Positions 59,565 to 64,000 of a stretch of DNA of 64,000 nt are shown here, piece by piece. This stretch comes from Pseudomonas sp. RGM2987 (GTDB lineage: Bacteria > Pseudomonadota > Gammaproteobacteria > Pseudomonadales > Pseudomonadaceae): assembly GCF_022952855.1 (NCBI RefSeq), contig NZ_JALJDX010000208.1, positions 18,352-82,351 of the forward strand, given 5' to 3'. Position numbers and translations under genes: made by a program. Every line of letters starts with the position of its first letter. Within the stretch, counting starts at the first letter, position 1. The notes beneath the pieces are model-generated. The model saw nothing but the letters and a program-made list of their open reading frames with translations, had not been told where the DNA came from and ran no database searches.

Positions 59565-59794
59565 CGGATTCAAATGTTGCGCTTGGCGTAATCGGCCCGG
59601 AACACCACCGACTGCATTCAGCCAGGGCGACCGGCGGATGGGTTCAAACTGCCAATGCGAGGGAACAGCGAACCGTCAAAGCCTGCCGAACCATGGCAGG
59701 CGTGGGATGAGTGTAGGAAATTTCTGAGGAATTGCCTGAAGAACCCACAAGGGGTCCGGGGCTGAACACAAAAATGGTATCCATCCCAAGTCAG

Positions 59795-59884
59795 TGTGGG
59801 AGCGGGCTTGCTCGCGAAGACTGAGTCACATTCAACCTATGTGCTGACTGACCCACCGCCTTCGCGAGCAAGCCCGCTCCCACA
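59795..59884. repeat. Inverted pair of REP-like units (family A)
   Basis: Two perfect units in opposite orientation. The 349-bp gap 59565-59913 between pvdA and the hybrid kinase gene holds nothing else recognisable. Confidence 0.9.
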
Positions 59885-59913
59885 GGAGGCCGAGTTGTTC
59901 AGAACATCGGGCC

Positions 59914-61248
59914 CTACACCGCAGCCAATAACTGATCACGCACGGTACGGCCCTGTCCGCGAAGCTTGCCATGCTCATACAGCGAGCCGGCGATTTCATC
60001 GGCGCGTACCGGCAGGATCGACAGCAGCGTATCGCTCAGGCCGTGGCTGGCCTGGCAGAAGCCCTGCATATAGATCGCGGCCTTGCAGCGCTCGTCGGTG
60101 ATCAGCTTGTAATTACGGTCCACCTCGAAATCCCCCAGGTACTGGGCAAGCGGTTCCAGCAGTGTACGGTGCATGTGCCGTTCGTAACCGGTGGCCAGCA
60201 CCACCGCATCGTAGCGGCGCACCGTCAGCTCGCCGGTGGCGTTGTTGCGCACTGCCAGTTCGATGCCGGCTTCGGTAACCGTGGCCTTCTCCACCGTGGT
60301 CAGGGTGCGGAACGCATGGCGGGCGATGCCGGAGACTTTCTGGCGATAGAAGATCCCGTAGATGCGTTCGATCAGGTCGATGTCCACCACCGAATAGTTG
60401 GTGTTGTGGTACTCGTTGATCAGGCGCTCGCGCTCACCGTGGGGTTGCTGGAACACCAGGTCGGTGAACTCCGGGGAGAACACTTCGTTGACGAACGGGC
60501 TGTCGTCCGCCGGCTTGAGGGCCGAGCCGCGCAGGATCATGTCGACCTTGACCGAAGGAAAACTGTCGTTGAGGTCGATGAACGCCTCTGCCGCGCTCTG
60601 CCCGCCGCCAATGATCGCGATGTTCATCGGCTGCCCGCTCACACACGGCTGGGTCGCCATGCGCTCCAGGTAGTGGGAATGGTGGAACACTCGAGCGTCA
60701 TCCTTCAGTGCTCTGAACGCCTCGGGAATGCGTGGCGTGCCACCGGCGCTGACCACCACCGAACGGGCGGTGCGCACGAATTCTTCGCCCTGGCTGTCGC
60801 GGGAAATCACCCGCAGGGTTTCGACCTGCTGGTTATGCAGGACCGGCTCGATGCGCAGCACTTCTTCGCCATAGCGGCTCTGCCCGGCGAACTGCGCGGC
60901 GACCCAGCGCAGGTAGTCGTTGAACTCCATGCGGCACGGATAGAAGGTGCCCAGGTTGATGAAATCCACCAGGCGCCCATGGTGCTTGAGGTAATTGACG
61001 AACGAGTATGGGCTGGTGGGATTGCGCAGGGTCACCAGGTCCTTGAGGAACGAGATCTGCAGCTCGCTCTGGGTCACCAGGGTGTTGCCGTGCCAGCGAT
61101 AGTCGGCCTGCTTGTCGAGGAACAGCACATCCAGTTCGCCCTGCACGGGCCCTCGTTCTTGCAGCGCGATGGCCAGCGCCAGGTTCGAGGGGCCGAAGCC
61201 GATGCCGATCAAGTCGTGAACGATGGGCGCTGCAATTGCCTGTGTCAT
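59914..61248 (-). CDS. pvdA: L-ornithine N5-monooxygenase (pyoverdine)
   Basis: PvdA hydroxylates ornithine at N5 to supply hydroxamate groups for pyoverdine, using FAD, NADPH and oxygen. The 444-residue protein has the FAD motif GIGFGPSNLALAIAL near the N-terminus, the NADPH motif AIIGGGQSAAEAF and the C-terminal LATGYERH. It is expressed from an iron-starvation (PvdS) box 106 bp upstream. The fpvI-like sigma gene precedes it, as in P. aeruginosa. Confidence 0.96.
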   Translation of the reverse strand: MTQAIAAPIVHDLIGIGFGPSNLALAIALQERGPVQGELDVLFLDKQADYRWHGNTLVTQSELQISFLKDLVTLRNPTSPYSFVNYLKHHGRLVDFINLGTFYPCRMEFNDYLRWVAAQFAGQSRYGEEVLRIEPVLHNQQVETLRVISRDSQGEEFVRTARSVVVSAGGTPRIPEAFRALKDDARVFHHSHYLERMATQPCVSGQPMNIAIIGGGQSAAEAFIDLNDSFPSVKVDMILRGSALKPADDSPFVNEVFSPEFTDLVFQQPHGERERLINEYHNTNYSVVDIDLIERIYGIFYRQKVSGIARHAFRTLTTVEKATVTEAGIELAVRNNATGELTVRRYDAVVLATGYERHMHRTLLEPLAQYLGDFEVDRNYKLITDERCKAAIYMQGFCQASHGLSDTLLSILPVRADEIAGSLYEHGKLRGQGRTVRDQLLAAV

Positions 61249-61354
61249 GTCCAGTGTCCTCTGGAAAAGCCCCTCAACAGGGCGCGAAAAGCCTGGGTGA
61301 CTGGCCGACGCGGGGCGGAGAGAGCCCGGGGCGGTCAGTCGTCTGTTGAGAGGA

Positions 61355-61378
61355 ACGAGGACAATGAAAAAAAATTTA
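61355..61378 (-). promoter_or_regulatory. Iron-starvation (PvdS) promoter of pvdA
   Basis: On the minus strand TAAAT-N16-CGT matches the PvdS/iron-starvation box exactly, 106 bp before the pvdA start. Its TAAAT half lies inside the 3' arm of the fpvI terminator hairpin. Confidence 0.85.
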
Positions 61379-61405
61379 CCGCCGTGGGACCGGCGGGAGG
61401 TAAAT
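61367..61405 (-). terminator. Intrinsic terminator of the fpvI-like gene overlapping the pvdA promoter
   Basis: Directly after the stop codon (in fact starting on its last base) ATTTACC and GGTAAAT, extended by GCCG / CGGC with a bulge in one arm, form a hairpin followed by a run of eight T residues on the minus strand. Confidence 0.7.
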
Positions 61406-61884
61406 CAGGGCGCGTCCCACTGTCGCACGCGAACGCGGCAATGCTTCATGGCGTTGACGATGTGCTTTTCCACCAACGCCCGGGAAATGCCCAGGCGCTC
61501 GGCGATCTGCGGATGGGACAGGCCTTCGAGCTTGCGCAACAGAAAGCTTTCGCGGCACAGCGGCGGCAACTCGGCCAGGGCCCGTTGCAGCATGTCCAGG
61601 CGCTGGCCATGATCGAGGCTGGTGTGGGGTGACGGCGTGAAGAAGCGCTCTTCGTTATCCAGCACATCCAACGACTCGACCTGGCGCAGGGTATTGCGTC
61701 GATGCCCGTCGATCACCAGGTTCAGCGCCGTGCGGTACAAAAAGGCCCGCGGCTGTTCGATGGGCGTGTCGCTGGCGCGCTCCAGCACCCGCACATAGGC
61801 GTCATGCACCACATCCTCGGCCGCCTGACGGTTGCCGAGCCTGGCGTTGAGGAAACACACCAGTTCGCGATAGTAGTTTTCCAA
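61405..61884 (-). CDS. fpvI: ECF iron-starvation sigma factor, FpvI-like
   Basis: A 159-residue sigma factor, the same length as FpvI of P. aeruginosa, with region 2 (LGNRQAAEDVVHDAYVRVLE) and region 4 (LGISRALVEKHIVNAMKH). FpvI directs transcription of the ferripyoverdine receptor gene fpvA. The start is TTG (MENYYRELVCFLNARL), chosen because GGGAG lies 5 nt upstream; a TTG six codons earlier is open. It lies next to pvdA and pvdRT as in P. aeruginosa, but the anti-sigma gene fpvR that follows fpvI there is not present here. A Fur box lies 100 bp upstream. Confidence 0.9.
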   Translation of the reverse strand: MENYYRELVCFLNARLGNRQAAEDVVHDAYVRVLERASDTPIEQPRAFLYRTALNLVIDGHRRNTLRQVESLDVLDNEERFFTPSPHTSLDHGQRLDMLQRALAELPPLCRESFLLRKLEGLSHPQIAERLGISRALVEKHIVNAMKHCRVRVRQWDAP

Positions 61885-61983
61885 CCTGACTCCCGTGCGC
61901 AATGCCTGCGACCGCTATCCCTGTGCCCCTCGGCATGCCTGGGTCAGACAATGGCACGATGGTGGCAGATTCAATCGCGTAAT

Positions 61984-61998
61984 TTATAGTAATTCTCA
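61984..61998 (-). promoter_or_regulatory. Fur box of the fpvI-like gene
   Basis: TGAGAATTACTATAA on the minus strand matches 12 of 14 defined positions of the 7-1-7 Fur consensus TGATAATNATTATCA. It is 100 bp upstream of the sigma gene, which in Pseudomonas is the iron-controlled entry point of the pyoverdine cascade. Confidence 0.8.
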
Positions 61999-62062
61999 TA
62001 TAGATTTAAAGCTTTCCTTTATCTCAGCGTCACCCTGCAATGGATGGCGCGATACAAAAAAC

Positions 62063-62196
62063 CTGTGGCGAGGGAGCTTGCTCCCGCTGGGGCGCGAAGC
62101 GGCCCCTCATCTGAAGATCCGTCTCGACAGAGTTAACGGCGGCGCCTGCCTTGGGCCTGCTGCGCAGTCCAGCGGGAGCAAGCTCCCTCGCCACAG
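62063..62196. repeat. Long palindromic element (family B), copy 8
   Basis: Arms CTGTGGCGAGGGAGCTTGCT and complement, loop containing GGGGCGCGAAGCGGCCCC, a local hairpin. It separates the Fur box from the pvdR promoter in the divergent region 61885-62337. Confidence 0.88.
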
Positions 62197-62247
62197 GGCG
62201 GCATCCTGTCCCTGGGTAGCGATCCTGCTACCAAGTGTTTCAACCAT

Positions 62248-62271
62248 TAAATTCCCGCCCAAAGCGCTCGT
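62248..62271 (+). promoter_or_regulatory. Iron-starvation (PvdS) promoter of pvdR
   Basis: TAAAT-N16-CGT, an exact iron-starvation box, 66 bp before the pvdR start. The base run after the -35 half (TCCC) also fits the extended form of the box. Confidence 0.82.
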
Positions 62272-62337
62272 TTACCAGAACAGCCTCCCGTCCCTGAGCT
62301 CTTGCGACGGGCTCGATACCACCGGCCGGAACCCTGC

Positions 62338-63489
62338 ATGAAACGTCCCCGCCCCACCCGACGCGCCTGGCTCATGACTTTCGCCCTGCTTCCGGCTGTC
62401 GCCTTCGCGGCCTGGCAAGCCGTGGCCCCCCACCGTGAAGCGCCGGCCACCGCGCTCGTCACCCGTGGCGATATCGAAAACAGCGTGACGGCCCTGGGCA
62501 CCCTGCAACCGCGGCGTTATGTGGACGTCGGGGCCCAGGCGTCCGGGCAGATCCAGAAGATCCACGTAGAAGCCGGCGACGAGGTGCGCGAGGGCCAGTT
62601 GTTGGTGGAAATCGACCCATCCACCCAAAAGGCCAGGCTCGACGCCGGACGCTTCTCCATCGAAAATCTCAAGGCACAGCTTCAGGAGCAAAGGGCCCAG
62701 CACGACCTGGCGCAGCAGAAATTCCAGCGCCAGCAGCAGCTCAAGGCCGGCGGCGCTACCCGCGAAGAGGACGTGCAGACCGCCCGCGCCGAGGTGCGGG
62801 CGACCCAGGCGCGCATCGACATGTTCCAGGCCCAGATCCGCCAGGCCCAGGCCAACCTGCGCAGTGACGAGGCCGAGTTGGGCTACACGCGGATCTACGC
62901 GCCCATGAGCGGCACGGTGGTCGCCGTCGGCGCCCGCGAAGGCCAGACCCTCAACGCCCAGCAACAAACGCCGCTGATCCTGCGCATTGCAAGGCTGACC
63001 CCGATGACCGTCTGGGCCGAAGTCTCGGAGGCGGACATCGGCCACGTCAAACCGGGGATGAACGCTTATTTCACCACCCTGGCCGGCGGCGCCCGGCGCT
63101 GGAGCAGCACCGTGCGCCAGATTCTCCCGGTGCCGCCGCGTCCACTGGAGGCCAGCCAGGGTGGCAATCCCAACGGCAGTCGCAGCGGCAGCGAACGGGT
63201 GGTGCTCTACACGGTGTTGCTCGACGTCGACAATGCCGACCGCGCCCTGATGACGGACATGACCGCCCAGGTGTTCTTCGTCGCCGCCCAGGCCAAGGAC
63301 GTGCTGAGCGTGCCCAGCGCCGCGTTGCAGGACGCCGCCGGCCAGGTCCGGGTGCTGGCCGACAACGGCGAGGTCCAGCCACGGGCCGTTCGCACCGGCG
63401 TCAGCGACCGTCTGCGCACCCAGGTGCTCGATGGCCTGAACGAAGGCGAACGGGTACTGATCGGTCCGACCGCCGGCAACGGAGGCTGA
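62338..63489 (+). CDS. pvdR: Periplasmic adaptor of the PvdRT-OpmQ pyoverdine exporter
   Basis: A 383-residue HlyD/MacA-type membrane fusion protein: N-terminal membrane anchor (about 9-25), lipoyl halves around GAQASGQIQKIHVEAGDEV and YTRIYAPMSGTVVAVG, alpha-helical hairpin (about 100-175) and beta-barrel. PvdRT-OpmQ exports and recycles pyoverdine. The ATG start MKRPRPTRRAWLM gives the basic anchor. pvdT follows with no gap. Confidence 0.94.
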   Translation: MKRPRPTRRAWLMTFALLPAVAFAAWQAVAPHREAPATALVTRGDIENSVTALGTLQPRRYVDVGAQASGQIQKIHVEAGDEVREGQLLVEIDPSTQKARLDAGRFSIENLKAQLQEQRAQHDLAQQKFQRQQQLKAGGATREEDVQTARAEVRATQARIDMFQAQIRQAQANLRSDEAELGYTRIYAPMSGTVVAVGAREGQTLNAQQQTPLILRIARLTPMTVWAEVSEADIGHVKPGMNAYFTTLAGGARRWSSTVRQILPVPPRPLEASQGGNPNGSRSGSERVVLYTVLLDVDNADRALMTDMTAQVFFVAAQAKDVLSVPSAALQDAAGQVRVLADNGEVQPRAVRTGVSDRLRTQVLDGLNEGERVLIGPTAGNGG

Positions 63490-64000
63490 ATGAACACTCC
63501 GCTGATCGAACTGCGCGACATCCGCAAGGCTTACGGTGGCGGCGACAGCCCTCGGGTCGAGGTGCTGCGCGGCATCGACCTGGCGATCCATGCCGGAGAG
63601 TTCCTGGCGATCGTCGGGGCGTCCGGCTCCGGTAAATCCACGCTGATGAACATTCTCGGCTGCCTCGACCGCCCGACCAGCGGCGAGTACCGTTTTGCCG
63701 GTGAAGACGTCGCCCGCCTGGGCAGCGACGAACTGGCCTGGTTGCGCCGCGAAGCCTTCGGTTTCGTGTTCCAGGGTTATCACCTGATCCCCTCCGGCAC
63801 CGCCCAGGAAAACGTCGAGATGCCGGCCATCTACGCCGGCACCTCGGCTGCCGAGCGCCACGCCCGGGCCAGCGCCCTGCTCGCACGCCTGGGCCTGGCG
63901 AGCCGCACCGGCAACCGCCCGCACCAGTTGTCCGGTGGGCAGCAGCAACGGGTGTCGATTGCCCGGGCCTTGATGAACGGCGGCCACATCATCCTCGCCG
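63490..64000 (+). CDS. pvdT: ABC transporter ATPase/permease PvdT, N-terminal part (cut by window edge)
   Basis: The first 170 codons of a MacB-type transporter start directly after the pvdR stop (TGAATG). Visible: Walker [11 protein letters not shown]-loop FQGYHLIP and signature [15 protein letters not shown]. The permease part (about 480 residues more) lies outside the window. GGAGG precedes the ATG. It couples ATP use to pyoverdine export with PvdR and OpmQ. Confidence 0.95.
   Translation, partial: MNTPLIELRDIRKAYGGGDSPRVEVLRGIDLAIHAGEFLAIVGASGSGKSTLMNILGCLDRPTSGEYRFAGEDVARLGSDELAWLRREAFGFVFQGYHLIPSGTAQENVEMPAIYAGTSAAERHARASALLARLGLASRTGNRPHQLSGGQQQRVSIARALMNGGHIILA

Noticed and set aside
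59971..61632. Long open frame (about 553 codons) antisense to pvdA and fpvI
   Set aside because: Crosses the pvdA promoter and fpvI terminator; both strands cannot be explained by coding and the pvd genes are certain.
61405..61884. Sigma gene as pvdS
   Set aside because: The length (159 residues) and position next to pvdA and pvdRT match FpvI; PvdS is longer and lies elsewhere in the P. aeruginosa locus.
62007..62030. TAAAG-N16-CGT as pvdR promoter
   Set aside because: One mismatch and about 310 bp from the gene with a long palindrome between; the exact box at 62248-62271 is better placed.
62272..63987. Long open frame (about 571 codons) antisense to pvdR and pvdT
   Set aside because: Shadow of two well-supported genes.

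Overview
The window is GC-rich bacterial chromosome from a fluorescent Pseudomonas, most likely the P. fluorescens group. Three observations support this: a pyoverdine locus at the right end, short intergenic repeats of the Pseudomonas REP type throughout, and a left-hand gene order (purF, cvpA, dedD, folC, accD, trpF, truA, fimV, usg-like, asd, leuB, methyltransferase, leuD, leuC, LysR) that I recognise from memory as the P. aeruginosa PAO1 order. No phage, insertion sequence, integron or CRISPR array was seen.

Layout. 1-15.4 kb (minus strand) is the conserved housekeeping block for purines, folate, fatty acids, tryptophan, tRNA pseudouridine, the polar hub FimV, and lysine and leucine synthesis, with a divergent LysR gene at the leu end. 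16.5-19.8 kb encodes a soluble protein with five PAS domains plus GGDEF and EAL domains. 20-23.8 kb holds ibpA, with a recognisable sigma-32 promoter and ROSE-type RNA thermometer, then dusC, a thioesterase and a TetR/hydrolase pair. 24-24.5 kb is a tandemly duplicated tRNA-Glu/tRNA-Ala operon, followed by gltX, uvrB, an aromatic aminotransferase, tRNA-Asn and two small conserved ORFs. 31-46.9 kb is mixed: an AI-2E family permease, trhP (yegQ), a chemoreceptor, a YuiF-like permease, a two-component system with two PepSY proteins, a patatin lipase, queD, a hydrolase with an Asp nucleophile, a cytosine deaminase, a DapF-like protein lacking both catalytic cysteines, and an MFS permease. 47-51.1 kb is a fecI-fecR-fecA type iron uptake unit. 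51.4-54.6 kb has an AhpD-like protein, an MscS channel with a cyclic-nucleotide domain, and a pirin. 54.9-59.6 kb is a BvgS/RocS-like hybrid kinase with a NarL-type regulator and an extra degenerate receiver protein. 59.9-64 kb is pyoverdine: pvdA, fpvI, pvdR and the start of pvdT.

Regulation that can be read directly: a Fur box (12 of 14 positions) upstream of the fpvI-like sigma gene; exact TAAAT-N16-CGT iron-starvation boxes upstream of pvdA and pvdR; a strong sigma-70 promoter with AT-rich upstream DNA on the tRNA operon; and a sigma-70-like promoter before leuC. Two families of intergenic inverted repeats fill most gaps: 16 loci of a 24-bp REP-like unit, usually as inverted pairs, and 8 loci of an element of about 110-135 bp built from GTGGCGAGGG...CCCTCGCCAC arms.

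The best candidates for something undescribed are the degenerate receiver beside the hybrid kinase, the Ser/Ser DapF-like protein, and the arm-swapped long palindromes. Most of the rest is recognisable Pseudomonas biology.
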